Assembly: GCA_025655455.1 (NCBI GenBank)
Contig: JAHXIV010000005.1
Span: forward strand, 47,558-111,557
DNA: 64,000 nucleotides
Direction of reading: 5' to 3'
From: a gamma proteobacterium symbiont of Taylorina sp.
GTDB lineage: Bacteria > Pseudomonadota > Gammaproteobacteria > GRL18
How positions within the stretch are numbered: position 1 is the first letter of the stretch; each line of letters begins with the position of its first letter. Made by a program: the position numbers and the translations under genes. The notes under the pieces are model-generated. The model did not search any database. It saw nothing but the letters and a program-made list of their open reading frames with translations, and had not been told where the DNA came from. Positions 38,361 to 47,940 of the stretch are shown here, in pieces.

Positions 38361-39020
38361 CTAAGGGGTCTGACTTTCTAATAATCGGTTTAAGCGGGCT
38401 TCTGCTCGATCAACATCACTACGAATTATATCAATCTGATTATTAAAATGATTAACTTCCGGGCCAGAAGCAATATCCCGTGTTTCATACTGGATGTATT
38501 CACCAGCATCCATAGCAATACTATTGATCAGCTGCTTTCCCCATGTAAACATACCACGAGTTGCATTTCCAAGTGAGTGAGCAATTACATCTCCTGTGAT
38601 ATGAGAAACATGCTCTTCCCAGTCAATATCCAATTGTTGAAACAATGATTGAAAATGTTGTCCTAACGCAATATCACCGGTAATTTTTATATCACCGTTG
38701 AAAACGGTTCTGGTTTTTGTTTTTTCATCTGCAGCAGCAATACGGGCGAAGGCAGGAATTGAACCGGAAATTACTGTATCTGCATCACCTTCATAGTGAC
38801 TAATAATTTGAATACCCTGATGATCTGGAAAAAAATAGAAGGTTTGTTTAATATCACTGATATGAAAGGCAACAATCTTACCTTTAAAACGCTTTAAACG
38901 CTTAAAGGTTTCCGGATCCATGGCAAATAACTGGTTGATACCTGTTTCCATGGCCGCCAGCAAAGGAATCATCAGGGGATTGATATCAGGCTGTTCAGAT
39001 TTTGTTGAGTATTGGTTCAT
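38361..39020 (-). CDS. ubiJ: ubiquinone biosynthesis accessory factor UbiJ
   Basis: UbiJ has an SCP2 lipid-binding domain and organises the soluble Ubi metabolon. The 219-residue protein shows the SCP2 core (GKIVAFHISDIKQTFYFFPDHQGIQIISHYEGDADTVISGSIPAFARIA...FNGDIKITGDIALGQHFQSLF). The C-terminal coiled coil is VNHFNNQIDIIRSDVDRAEARLNRLL. It lies 12 bp before ubiB and 18 bp after ubiE. Confidence 0.9.
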   Translation of the reverse strand: MNQYSTKSEQPDINPLMIPLLAAMETGINQLFAMDPETFKRLKRFKGKIVAFHISDIKQTFYFFPDHQGIQIISHYEGDADTVISGSIPAFARIAAADEKTKTRTVFNGDIKITGDIALGQHFQSLFQQLDIDWEEHVSHITGDVIAHSLGNATRGMFTWGKQLINSIAMDAGEYIQYETRDIASGPEVNHFNNQIDIIRSDVDRAEARLNRLLESQTP

Positions 39021-39038
39021 TATTATGGGTGATAGTGA

Positions 39039-39812
39039 TTAAAATTTAAAACCACGATGTAAGGCAACAATTCCTCCGGTCAGATTGTTATATTCACAAC
39101 GTTCAAAACCGACTCCCTGCATCATTTCTTTCAGTGTTTCCTGATCCGGATGCATACGAATAGATTCTGCCAGATATCGGTAACTTTCTGAATCATTGGC
39201 AATGAGTTTACCCATTGTCGGCAATATATTAAAAGAATAAAAATCATAAACAGAACTCAGCCCCGGGGCAACCGGTTTAGAAAATTCAAGCACCAGAAGA
39301 CGACCGCCCGGTTTTAAAACTCTATACATAGAAGCTAATGCTGCATCTTTATCTGTTACATTCCTTAAACCAAAAGCAATGGTAATACAATCAAAACTAT
39401 TATCAGGAAAGGGTAGACACTCCGCATTGGCCTGAACATATTCAACATTACCAACAATACCCTTATCCAGTAATCGCGCACGACCTACTTTAAGCATTGA
39501 ATCATTAATATCACCTAAGATAACCTGACCATCAATACCCACTAATTTGGAAAATTTAGCAGCTAAATCCCCTGTGCCTCCCGCAAGATCCAGGACATGC
39601 TGTCCCCGACGAACACCACTTTTTTCAATGGTCAGACGTTTCCATAGACGATGAATTCCCATAGACATTAAATCATTCATCAAATCATATTTACCGGCTA
39701 CTGAATGAAAAACATCTGCTACTTTAGCAACTTTATCATCAGTATTGACCGTTTTGTAACCAAAATGAGTCGTATCATTCGTCTGGTTATTAACTTGATC
39801 CTGGTTGTGCAT
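39039..39812 (-). CDS. ubiE: ubiquinone/menaquinone C-methyltransferase
   Basis: UbiE is the SAM-dependent C-methyltransferase of quinone synthesis. Motifs seen include [53 protein letters not shown] and [19 protein letters not shown] at 39812 (MHNQDQ, behind GGAAAA) is preferred to 39842 ([10 protein letters not shown]), giving about 257 residues. The 186-bp gap on its left up to the GGDEF gene, near 39843-40027, holds no gene. Confidence 0.96.
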   Translation of the reverse strand: MHNQDQVNNQTNDTTHFGYKTVNTDDKVAKVADVFHSVAGKYDLMNDLMSMGIHRLWKRLTIEKSGVRRGQHVLDLAGGTGDLAAKFSKLVGIDGQVILGDINDSMLKVGRARLLDKGIVGNVEYVQANAECLPFPDNSFDCITIAFGLRNVTDKDAALASMYRVLKPGGRLLVLEFSKPVAPGLSSVYDFYSFNILPTMGKLIANDSESYRYLAESIRMHPDQETLKEMMQGVGFERCEYNNLTGGIVALHRGFKF

Positions 39813-40027
39813 ATTTTTTCCATTTACAGAGCAACAAGACATAAGATTATACGATGAAATGAACTAAAATCATATTACTCGTTCGGTATCACAGTCAAAT
39901 GGCCCCACCATAAGCCAATATTGAATAAACTCAATGCTAATTCTATCTGGATCTTATCAACCATAAACCTGTCCACTATCTTAATTGGCAAGTGAAAATA
40001 TTTGCAAAATAAGTATTCATATTTAGT

Positions 40028-41851
40028 CTAATTGTTTGTCACTATTTTATTTCTGCCTAAATCTTTAGCTTTATAAAGTAAATCATCAGCCTCTTTATAA
40101 ATTGCATCAGCATTTTTTATATCATTTGCGTTTTTACAAATAAGGCCAAAAGAAGCGGTAACATAGTCACTACAAATATTGCTGTTATGTTCAATTTTTA
40201 ATTTCTCAATATCGTTTCTTATGGTATTTGCAAAATCAAATGCTTTTTGTTTTTCTTCTGCTTTAAATATGATGCCAAACTCTTCTCCCCCTAATCTGAA
40301 ACAATTATCATCAGCTCTCTGGAGGGATTCTTTTAATAATTTTGCAATACTTTTTAATATAGAGTCACCCATTTGATGACCATAAGTGTCATTGTATTGT
40401 TTAAAGCAATCTATATCCAAAATTAAAAAACACACCAGTTCATTTTTTCTTTTAGAGGCATTAATTGTCTTTTGAAAGAGTTCATCAAAGTGCCTTCTAT
40501 TGTGGATTCCACACAAACTGTCTGTAATTGAAAGTGTTTCAATTATTTTTTTATCAGTTATATTCTGCTTAATTGACATATAACCTATTTTTTTATGATT
40601 TTTATCAAATCTTGGAGAAATAGTGACATCAACCCAATAAAAATCACCATTTTTATGTAAATTTTTTACTTCACCTTTCCATATCTTATCCGCTTTTATC
40701 ATGAGCCATAAATTTTCATAAATTTCACTACCCATATCAGGATGACTGACAATACTGTGAGATGTCCCAATTAACTGTTCTCGTGTATAACCTGACACCT
40801 GACAAAATGCGTCACTAACATCAGTAATAATGCCGTTTAAATCTGTATTGGAGAAAATAACATTTTTACCGATAATATCATGAAATTTCTGCATTTTACC
40901 GGAGACTTGTTTTTTATTTTTTAAATAAAGTTTAGTAGCAATAAACCATATGATGAAAAAAATAAAAATAACAAAAGAAATTAATGAGGTCACATTTTTC
41001 TTAAATGCTTTTTCTTCTTTTATAATATTGGTAACATCAAAGGCAACAACAATAGTGGCAGAATCACTTAATTTAATTAAAACCGTACTAAAGCTTTTAT
41101 TTTTATAATCAATAAGACTATTTATATCAGCCTCTAAATGATAATTATCAAAAAGATTTTTATCCGTTGATTTAAATAAAATTAAACCATTTTGATTTTG
41201 TGGTAAGGTTTTTAAAAAAGCATTATTCTGTTTATTTTCAACTAAAAACAAAGCATCATAGCCAAATTTATTTTTTATATATTGTGTAAGAGAATCAACA
41301 CTGATACTAAATTCAGCAACACCCAAATATTTTTTTTGTTTTGAAAAAAGTGGTGTAACAACACGTAAAAAGTAACCAAATTTTCCTACATCAAAACTGG
41401 TTACTTGCTGGTGAGTTTTATTAACTTGATCAATTAGCGGCTTTTTTCCTTTTGCAATCAATTTATCAGCAACATGAGGTTTATGAACTCTGATAAAGGA
41501 GAGATTATCAGGTAAAATAATATGTAAACCCCAAAAATCTGTATCTCGTTTTTTTACTCTATCGTAAAATTTTTTAATAGCAAGATAAAAACCTTCTCTG
41601 TCTTTATTTTCCAGCGTTTGTAAGATCTCATCATCAGAAAAAATAATATTGGCGTTATTGATATAAATCTGTTTTTTTTCATTGATTAAATAATTAATTG
41701 ATTTTTTAATATATTGTTTAGTATTAACAATATTGATATCAACTCCACTTTTTTGTTTTTCTACAATATAATTTCTAAAGGTCAGAAACATAAGTAGAGA
41801 AAAAAGCAAAAAAAACAATGCACTATATATTTTAATTTTTGTATAAGTCAT
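40028..41851 (-). CDS. membrane sensor diguanylate cyclase (PAS-GGDEF)
   Basis: This enzyme makes cyclic-di-GMP from GTP. The 607-residue protein has membrane helices near 10-26 and 286-305 flanking a periplasmic sensor of about 250 residues (dCache-like, with FDVGKFGYFLRVVTPLFSKQKKYLGVAEFSI). A PAS domain follows (SNTDLNGIITDVSDAFCQVSGYTREQLIG, with the PAC motif). The GGDEF domain has the active motif RLGGEEF and the inhibitory I-site RADD five residues before it. It is probably active and feedback-inhibited. The sensed ligand is unknown. Confidence 0.93.
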   Translation of the reverse strand: MTYTKIKIYSALFFLLFSLLMFLTFRNYIVEKQKSGVDINIVNTKQYIKKSINYLINEKKQIYINNANIIFSDDEILQTLENKDREGFYLAIKKFYDRVKKRDTDFWGLHIILPDNLSFIRVHKPHVADKLIAKGKKPLIDQVNKTHQQVTSFDVGKFGYFLRVVTPLFSKQKKYLGVAEFSISVDSLTQYIKNKFGYDALFLVENKQNNAFLKTLPQNQNGLILFKSTDKNLFDNYHLEADINSLIDYKNKSFSTVLIKLSDSATIVVAFDVTNIIKEEKAFKKNVTSLISFVIFIFFIIWFIATKLYLKNKKQVSGKMQKFHDIIGKNVIFSNTDLNGIITDVSDAFCQVSGYTREQLIGTSHSIVSHPDMGSEIYENLWLMIKADKIWKGEVKNLHKNGDFYWVDVTISPRFDKNHKKIGYMSIKQNITDKKIIETLSITDSLCGIHNRRHFDELFQKTINASKRKNELVCFLILDIDCFKQYNDTYGHQMGDSILKSIAKLLKESLQRADDNCFRLGGEEFGIIFKAEEKQKAFDFANTIRNDIEKLKIEHNSNICSDYVTASFGLICKNANDIKNADAIYKEADDLLYKAKDLGRNKIVTNN

Positions 41852-41893
41852 AATAATACTATACCTATTATTAATCTGTAATATAGAATATTA

Positions 41894-44413
41894 CTATTTT
41901 CTCTTGTCAAGAAAGGCTAAAAATTGCTCAGCAGTTTGCGGCTTTCCAAATAAATACCCCTGTGCAATATCACAGCCAAAAGCACGATTTAAATCCAGAT
42001 GTATTTGTCCTTCAATACCCTCCGCTACAATTTCAAGGCCAAGATTGTGGCCTAATTGAATAATCGATTGAACAATCACCCTGTCGTTATCATTTTTATC
42101 CATTTCAAGAACAAATGATTTGTCTATTTTTAGTTCATTTACAGGTAATTGCTTTAAATAGGCAAGAGATGAAAAGCCCGTACCAAAATCATCAATTGAT
42201 AAATTAATAGCCATTTCGTTCAGTGTGTTAAGAACCTCAATTGAACGCCCCATATTTTCCATCATACTATTTTCAGTAATTTCCAGGGTTAATTTTTCCC
42301 CTGATAGTTGATATTTAATTAACAAGTCTTTAATTTGTCTGCAAAGATCCTGGTTGTTAAAATCATATGCAGATAAATTAACTGAAATGTTAATAGAATA
42401 ACCATGTTTAGACCATTGTTGACATTGTTGAATGGCATTATCTAACACCCAATGTGTGAGTTGGTGAATATTTCCACTATATTCAGCCAGTTCTATAATT
42501 TTTTCCGGGTTGATAAAACCAAACTCCGGGTGCTGCCAACGAAGCAGAGCTTCAGCACCAATAACCTGATTAGAAGTGATATGTATTTGCGGCTGAAAAT
42601 ATATTTCCAGATAATCATTCTCAATGGCATGACAGAGATCATTAATTAAGGTCAAACGATTTTGGCTATAAAAATCATCCTTGTTATCATACAGTGAGTA
42701 GTCCAGTTTATTTCGTTTTGCCAAATACATGGCAATGTCTGCATGTTGTAGTAGATTTTTTGTATCAGTACCATCATCAGGGTAGTTAACAATACCAATA
42801 CTACTTCCAATAATGATATTTTTTCCATTAATGACAAAAGGAGAATGAAGTACTTTGGTTAATTTATCAGCAAGTTCTATCACCTCTGCACGCTTACTAT
42901 CGGGTAATAAAATAGCGAACTCATCACCACCCAAACGAGCAAGCGTATCTGTTTTCCTAACGTTCTCTGATAAAATTTTTGCAACTTCAACTAAAAGCAG
43001 ATCCCCTGTTGCATGCCCCAATGAATCATTGACATCTTTAAATCGATCAAGATCCAAAAAGAAAAGGTTAAAACCAGTATTATTTCGCTCAGATGCCAAT
43101 ATCTGGTAATCCAGTCTTTGATTAAGCAGAAAACGATTGGGTAAACCCGTAAGATGATCATGAAGTACTTGATATTCAAGTTCACTTTGACGATGATTAA
43201 CCTTCTCATCCATCTCCTGAAAAGCTTCAATCAGATGACTAATTTCCTGTGTTTTTCCTGCTTTTAGTTGTGGTGCAACTCGATTAAAAGCTCTTGACTC
43301 CAGTGCTTTTGAAACAGATGATATTGGATTAAAAATCATACGGTCAAGAGAGAATAGAATCGCAAAAATAAATAACAAAAATAAACTGATAATAACTATT
43401 AATAAGATTAATAATGAAGTTATTGAATCATCTAATTGATTTTTAATTAAAACTTCATGCTGATTAATATGAATATAAAGATTATTTATTGTTTCAGAAA
43501 TAACATCAAGCTGTGGAAGAATCAATTTTTGCATCATATAATTATCACCACGCCACTGATCAGATTCAGAAATATAACGAACTTTATAAAAAATATTAAG
43601 CCAGGCTAAAGAGTCATTTCTCATTGCTTGAAGATTCTTTTGACCTTCAAAGCTATCTTCAATTGCATAAATTGGCTCTAATTTATCAACGTAAGCAAGA
43701 AACTTATTATGATAATTAATTAAAGACTCTATTTGATCAGTCATTATATTTAATGAAAACAAAGCAAAACGATTAGTATAATAAATACGTACCTGAGAAA
43801 TAACATTAATCCAGTTAATATAGGTTTTTAATAACTCCTGATGCAAATTAGGTGTTATTGGTTCAAGTTCTCCAGATTCAATTTCATAAATCATTCTTTT
43901 CAAGGTGCTGGAGATTGAACGTTGTAGCGGCGTCATTTTTTCAGCTGCCAATGCCAAACCAGGAAATTGTTGATTAATATCCACACGTAATTTGACCAGG
44001 CTATTATAATCAGTTTCAAATTTGATAAAATTATTTTTTAAAGTTTTAATAGAAGAGATTATTGCAGGTGATCTGTCATTAATCATTAAAGTTTGTAATT
44101 CAATACTTTTTTGAATTGAATCACTGATCCATTGAGAAGCTAGATTGGTATGATTTCCTGTTGTTGGATCAAGTAGAAATGAATTAATATTTTGAAATAT
44201 TTTAACTATATTCCCATCTATTTGAACGAGTGTTTTGAATCTTTTATCAATCATTTCAACTTGAAGAGCTGCTTTCTGTTTTGTTGTCAATGTATCAAAA
44301 AAGAATATTAAAACAACACCAATAATCAATAAACCAATAATTAATGTTTGGCTAAAATAGCGTTTACGTAGACTGGGTAGTGTACTACTTTTTGTAAAGT
44401 TGTACTTTAACAC
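41894..44413 (-). CDS. membrane GGDEF-EAL protein
   Basis: The 839-residue protein combines a cyclase and a phosphodiesterase domain. It has membrane helices at about 20-44 and 333-355 with a long helical periplasmic region, then a HAMP-like stretch. The GGDEF domain has an intact motif (ARLGGDEFAILL) and I-site (RKTD). The EAL domain has EALLRW, EITENSMM and IDDFGTGFSSLAYLKQLPVNELKIDKSFV, so it should hydrolyse cyclic-di-GMP. Both halves look catalytic. It lies 42 bp upstream of the PAS-GGDEF gene, so the two are probably co-expressed. Confidence 0.93.
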   Translation of the reverse strand: MLKYNFTKSSTLPSLRKRYFSQTLIIGLLIIGVVLIFFFDTLTTKQKAALQVEMIDKRFKTLVQIDGNIVKIFQNINSFLLDPTTGNHTNLASQWISDSIQKSIELQTLMINDRSPAIISSIKTLKNNFIKFETDYNSLVKLRVDINQQFPGLALAAEKMTPLQRSISSTLKRMIYEIESGELEPITPNLHQELLKTYINWINVISQVRIYYTNRFALFSLNIMTDQIESLINYHNKFLAYVDKLEPIYAIEDSFEGQKNLQAMRNDSLAWLNIFYKVRYISESDQWRGDNYMMQKLILPQLDVISETINNLYIHINQHEVLIKNQLDDSITSLLILLIVIISLFLLFIFAILFSLDRMIFNPISSVSKALESRAFNRVAPQLKAGKTQEISHLIEAFQEMDEKVNHRQSELEYQVLHDHLTGLPNRFLLNQRLDYQILASERNNTGFNLFFLDLDRFKDVNDSLGHATGDLLLVEVAKILSENVRKTDTLARLGGDEFAILLPDSKRAEVIELADKLTKVLHSPFVINGKNIIIGSSIGIVNYPDDGTDTKNLLQHADIAMYLAKRNKLDYSLYDNKDDFYSQNRLTLINDLCHAIENDYLEIYFQPQIHITSNQVIGAEALLRWQHPEFGFINPEKIIELAEYSGNIHQLTHWVLDNAIQQCQQWSKHGYSINISVNLSAYDFNNQDLCRQIKDLLIKYQLSGEKLTLEITENSMMENMGRSIEVLNTLNEMAINLSIDDFGTGFSSLAYLKQLPVNELKIDKSFVLEMDKNDNDRVIVQSIIQLGHNLGLEIVAEGIEGQIHLDLNRAFGCDIAQGYLFGKPQTAEQFLAFLDKRK

Positions 44414-44443
44414 TTAAATTCCTCTATATTTAAAGACTAAGCC

Positions 44444-44609
44444 CTAGGAGTTTGTCCGAGAATAGAAATCCTACTGCGGAAAATCTATTTTTGCCCTATT
44501 TTCCTATCATTTTCGTTAAATAGAACAACTATTCGCCTTAAATGATAGAAAAATATGACTAAAAATAGCTTTCCCTCGTTACGGTGTCCATTCTCGGACA
44601 GGCTCCTAG
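44444..44609. mobile_element. MITE-like element with 20-bp terminal inverted repeats
   Basis: CTAGGAGTTTGTCCGAGAAT (44444-44463) and ATTCTCGGACAGGCTCCTAG (44590-44609) are inverted repeats differing at two positions. The 166-bp interior has no ORF but can fold back on itself (CTATCATTT...AAATGATAG; CTATTTTTGCC...AAAAATAG). Such ends are typical of a non-autonomous DNA transposon. No matching transposase is in the window. The rest of the gap to 44788 holds only AT-rich sequence. Confidence 0.75.
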
Positions 44610-44788
44610 CCATATAAAATAAAGATAGTCAAGTTATTAGTGTTTATCAAGAATAGATCATAAAAATTCTAAAGTATTAACCAAAATGTCATCAACTGGC
44701 TTGAAATTATTAAAAAAAAAGAACATTAACTATCAGCCCAATATTTTTATTTTTTTTGCCTGTCCAATAATAAGCATGCCAGATTGGT

Positions 44789-45028
44789 TTAAAGGCAAAT
44801 ATCATAGGCATCTTTTTGTTTATCTCTGCCAACCAGGGCATAGCCTTTCATCACTAAAAGTGCTGGTGGAGTTGCATTCTTAAAGAGTAAAGATGGAACA
44901 GATCCACCAACCAAAACAAAATTTTTGTGCTGTGAACCTAAAATCTGAGCAAGTTCAACCAGCACTTGTAAGACTGCTTGATTTTCTCTATCTCCATAAT
45001 CAGAAGTTTTTAATAATTTCTCATTCAT
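44789..45028 (-). pseudogene. AbiEii-type nucleotidyltransferase toxin with internal deletion
   Basis: The N-terminus (MNEKLLKTSDYGDRENQAVLQVLVELAQILGSQHKNFVLVGGSVPSLLFKNATP) is that of a nucleotidyltransferase of the AbiEii/AbiGii toxin type. It then jumps directly to the C-terminal motif PALLVMKGYALVGRDKQKDAYDI. About 150 residues including the catalytic DxD region are missing, and the C-terminus ends early. AAAGGAC precedes the ATG at 45028. The protein should be inactive. Confidence 0.7.
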
Positions 45029-45039
45029 ATTAAGTCCTT

Positions 45040-45213
45040 TCAATTATTTTCCCACATGTCTTTTAATAGATAGGATTTCATATGTTCAGCTGCTTCTGCT
45101 AAATGGATAGAAGCAATATAAGCGAACATTCCGCCATTGCTTACGGATACTATATTGATACAGTTTTTTAAGTCCATATCTCGAATCACTTTATCTTCAT
45201 TTTCATAATGAGT
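45040..45213 (-). pseudogene. remnant of a toxin-partner ORF
   Basis: This open frame lacks a start codon and reads ENEDKVIRDMDLKNCINIVSVSNGGMFAYIASIHLAEAAEHMKSYLLKDMWENN before its stop. It ends 12 bp before the AbiEii-type gene on the same strand, the place expected for its partner gene. Its 5' part has been replaced by the transposase remnant. The family is not recognised. Confidence 0.45.
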
Positions 45214-45929
45214 TAATCAATATTTGAATTTGCTCTTTTTCATTCATACCCGCTCTAATCGCTCTGGACATCATTGTCCTGACCATTTGTGGTTTACTTT
45301 GATACTGTGCCTGAAAATAACGTTTACCCACAATGCTACGGGCATCCTTAAATTCCTGATGTAAACCTTGTGCTTTCACATCACTAATAAATATCTCACT
45401 ATCCAATGGAACATGTCCCATGCTCACAACTCAATCCTAAATTTAAAACCTGCTGACCCATCACCGAACGCCCCAGTGTGTGATCAAAATGACTGGAGCC
45501 TCCTGGCATTTTTTTACCATGACGAATTTTAATCGAATCATCCAACACGAATACTTTCGCTGTTGTGCATGGAGGCATCTGTTGAACTGCTTTAATAGCA
45601 ACTTTAAGATTAAGCTGCCTCCAATTTAAATCTTCCCGATTCAACGTTGAATAAAGTGCATCTTTTTCAGCGTGGGTAAAATGCTTCAATGATTCTTGAG
45701 CAAACATCGCTATCGAATCTTTTTTTAACCAAACCCAAAGGGTTAAAATATAAACCAGATCTGAAATTGGGGTTTTTGAACGCTTTCTGAAACCTGACTT
45801 GTTTAATAATGTTTTCATTCCAACTTGTTTCCATAAATCGGCAAACAAGTTATCAGCCAAATAACCACCTTTTTCAAGTAAATTTGCTGTCAGTGCTGGT
45901 AGCCCTGTTTTTTTTATGGCAGTATTCAT
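45203..45929 (-). pseudogene. IS4-superfamily DDE transposase, frameshifted and truncated
   Basis: The first part (MNTAIKKTGLPALTANLLEKGGYLADNLFADLWKQ...VFVLDDSIKIRHGKKMPGGSSHFDHTLGRSVMGQQVLNLGLSCEHG) is the N-terminal half of a DDE transposase, including the first catalytic Asp in VLDDS. A frameshift near 45420 moves the frame to PLDSEIFISDVKAQGLHQEFKDARSIVGKRYFQAQ. The reading frame ends at 45203, with the later catalytic Asp and Glu missing. Dead remnant; ends of the element were not identified. Confidence 0.75.
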
Positions 45930-46037
45930 ATAGGATCTCTTTTTTGGTTTTTTATTGTATGTTTTCAAACAATCAATATTATACCATCTTAGAGATTTTT
46001 TATTCTTATATATCAATGCCTTATTGGTTTTCGTTAG

Positions 46038-46157
46038 CTATTTTTGAACCCCGAAACTTTAGTTGCTAAAACACAAGAAAAATTTCATCAGCACAATGGT
46101 CAATATGGTAAACCATCACCTGCTGATATGCATGAATTAGGTTCAAAAGCCTATTAG
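46038..46157 (+). pseudogene. C-terminal fragment of an unknown protein
   Basis: An open frame without a start reads LFLNPETLVAKTQEKFHQHNGQYGKPSPADMHELGSKAY and then stops. It looks like a genuine protein end and not random sequence, but no family is recognised. It lies between a transposase remnant and a marC fragment, in DNA that is clearly decayed. Confidence 0.35.
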
Positions 46158-46162
46158 TAACT

Positions 46163-46273
46163 GATTTCAGGAAATTTTATAAGTGAGTTAATTCGGGATA
46201 CTTTCTGTGTTTTTTAGCTATTATGAACCCCATCGCTAATGCACTGTATTTGCCAGTTTAACAGGAAAAATCA
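46163..46273 (+). pseudogene. degenerate copy of the marC 5' end
   Basis: This stretch aligns with the first 110 bp around the start of the intact marC gene (47248), including upstream TTCAGGAA and AGTGAGTTAATT. It also shares GTGTTTTTTAGC, GCTATTATGAACCCCATCGC and TTTAACAGGAAAAA. The ATG has become ATA and several indels break the frame. It is a partial duplication or the remains of a second marC-like gene, 1 kb upstream of the intact one. Confidence 0.75.
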
Positions 46274-46345
46274 GATATTTTTGTCCACTTGATACAGCAC
46301 TTGAATTTGTTAAGGCAATAAGCACCTCAAAAAAAGGAATCTACT

Positions 46346-47092
46346 ATGTCATTACCCTATAAGAATTATAATACCTGGAGTGTATCAGTACGCTGGTTTC
46401 ACTGGATAAATGTATTAACTGTACTTGCTCTGATTTTTGTCGGCTTGATTATGATGTATAAGAAAGAGCTGGGGATCACAGGTATTGAAGCTAAAGTGGG
46501 CTTAAAAGAGCTCCATGTCATTATTGCTTATATTTTTGCCACCAATCTTATCATCCGTATACTCTTTGCTTTTATAGGCTCTGCTTCAGCACGCTTTAGT
46601 GCTTTTATTCCCACTAAAGGTTATATGCAAAGCCTGCATAGTTATCACGCTTCTTTAAAAGCAGGAAAACCACAACAATTTATAGGTCATAATCCTTTGG
46701 GTAAACTTGCTGTTACCGCCTTGTTTAGTTTATTAATAATCTTAATGTTAAGTGGTTTAATTCGTGCAGGTACGGATATCTACTACCCACCTTTTGGTAG
46801 TCTTGTTAGTAGTTATGTCGCTGAACAGGATGTTAATCCAGACAGTCTGAGACCGTATCAAAAAGAAGGTATTAACAAGGATAAATTGGCCGCACTTAAT
46901 GCGTTTAAATCACCCTTTGGTAAAATTCATAAATACTCAGCTTATCTTCTAATGTTGCTGATAATTTTACATGTAACAGCTGTAGTTCGAGCAGAGATAA
47001 AAGAAGGAGATAGACTGATATCTTCAATGTTTAGTGGTAAAAAAATTCTTATCGAGAAACCTCAGGATGATGGAAAAAATTCACCTTCTTAA
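46346..47092 (+). CDS. cytochrome b561-family membrane protein
   Basis: The 248-residue protein has four membrane helices with histidines placed as in the cytochrome b561/Ni-Fe hydrogenase b-type family. These include VRWFHWINVLTVLALIFVGLIM, LHVIIAYIFATNLIIRILFAF and IHKYSAYLLMLLIILHVTAVV. It probably moves electrons between quinol and a periplasmic acceptor. No partner cytochrome c follows it directly. AAAGGAATC precedes the ATG. The gene looks intact although it stands in a decayed zone. Confidence 0.88.
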   Translation: MSLPYKNYNTWSVSVRWFHWINVLTVLALIFVGLIMMYKKELGITGIEAKVGLKELHVIIAYIFATNLIIRILFAFIGSASARFSAFIPTKGYMQSLHSYHASLKAGKPQQFIGHNPLGKLAVTALFSLLIILMLSGLIRAGTDIYYPPFGSLVSSYVAEQDVNPDSLRPYQKEGINKDKLAALNAFKSPFGKIHKYSAYLLMLLIILHVTAVVRAEIKEGDRLISSMFSGKKILIEKPQDDGKNSPS

Positions 47093-47134
47093 AAGTTTCT
47101 AGCCAATAAAAAAATTTCCGGCTCCCATCAAAAA

Positions 47135-47167
47135 CTAACAAAAAGATAGAAGTAAATTTTTTGTTAG
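47135..47167 (+). terminator. stem-loop after the cytochrome b561 gene
   Basis: CTAACAAAAA and TTTTTGTTAG form a perfect 10-bp stem with a 13-nt loop, 43 bp after the stop codon. The T-rich arm supports a terminator, although no T run follows the stem. Confidence 0.45.
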
Positions 47168-47247
47168 TAAGTAGATATGCTGGTTTTCCCTATTCGTTAT
47201 TATTTTAAATAATTTATTAAAAGACGATACCAATTCCAGGAAGTGTT

Positions 47248-47889
47248 ATGAGTGAATTAATACAACATACTGTTAGTGTTTTTTTAGCTTTTTTTGCTAT
47301 TATGAATCCCATTGCAAATACGGCAGTATTTGTTGGTTTAACAGGAAAAAAAGAACGAAGCATTCAGAAAAAAATTGCATATAAAGCATTACTTACAACT
47401 TTTTTTATAATAATGACTTTTTCTTTACTAGGTAATGCAATTTTTCACCTGTTCGGTATTACATTACCGGCATTAAGGGTGACCGGCGGAATTCTGGTTT
47501 TTCTTATTGGTTACCAGATGCTGCATGGTGAAAATTCAAAAATGCATAAACCAACAGACATTGCTGATGCTGACATTGCCATCTCACCTTTAGCCGTTCC
47601 TATCCTTGCTGGTCCTGGAACAATTGCAACGGCAATGAACTATTCGGCAACGGGCAGCTGGGGTAAAATTATTATAACAATGATTTCTTTTTCTATTCTT
47701 TGTTTATTAACTTATGTCTGTTTTATTTTTGGTCAAAGACTGGTTCAATTGATTGGTGATAATGGTATTAATATTGTGACACGATTAATGGGATTGATTC
47801 TGGCAATAATAGGAGTACAAATGTTATTGGAAGGAGTTTTTGGAGCTATTAGTGATTATACCAATGTATTTATCAAGACCTTAGTGTAA
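47248..47889 (+). CDS. MarC-family integral membrane protein
   Basis: The 213-residue protein is a MarC/UPF0056 membrane protein with six helices (LAFFAIMNPIANTAVFVGLTGKK; ILVFLIGYQMLHG; AISPLAVPILAGPGTIATAMNYSA; GLILAIIGVQMLLEGV). The family's function is unresolved; the early link to multiple antibiotic resistance has not held up. It precedes the damaged efflux pair. The upstream region contains a broken copy of its own 5' end. Confidence 0.9.
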   Translation: MSELIQHTVSVFLAFFAIMNPIANTAVFVGLTGKKERSIQKKIAYKALLTTFFIIMTFSLLGNAIFHLFGITLPALRVTGGILVFLIGYQMLHGENSKMHKPTDIADADIAISPLAVPILAGPGTIATAMNYSATGSWGKIIITMISFSILCLLTYVCFIFGQRLVQLIGDNGINIVTRLMGLILAIIGVQMLLEGVFGAISDYTNVFIKTLV

Positions 47890-47940
47890 TTAATAAACAA
47901 AAACAATTAAACTCATAGAGGAATTTAAAATAGGAAAAAA

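Noticed and set aside
45809-46069. 86-aa plus-strand ORF
   Set aside because: It is antisense to the transposase remnant, with no family signal.
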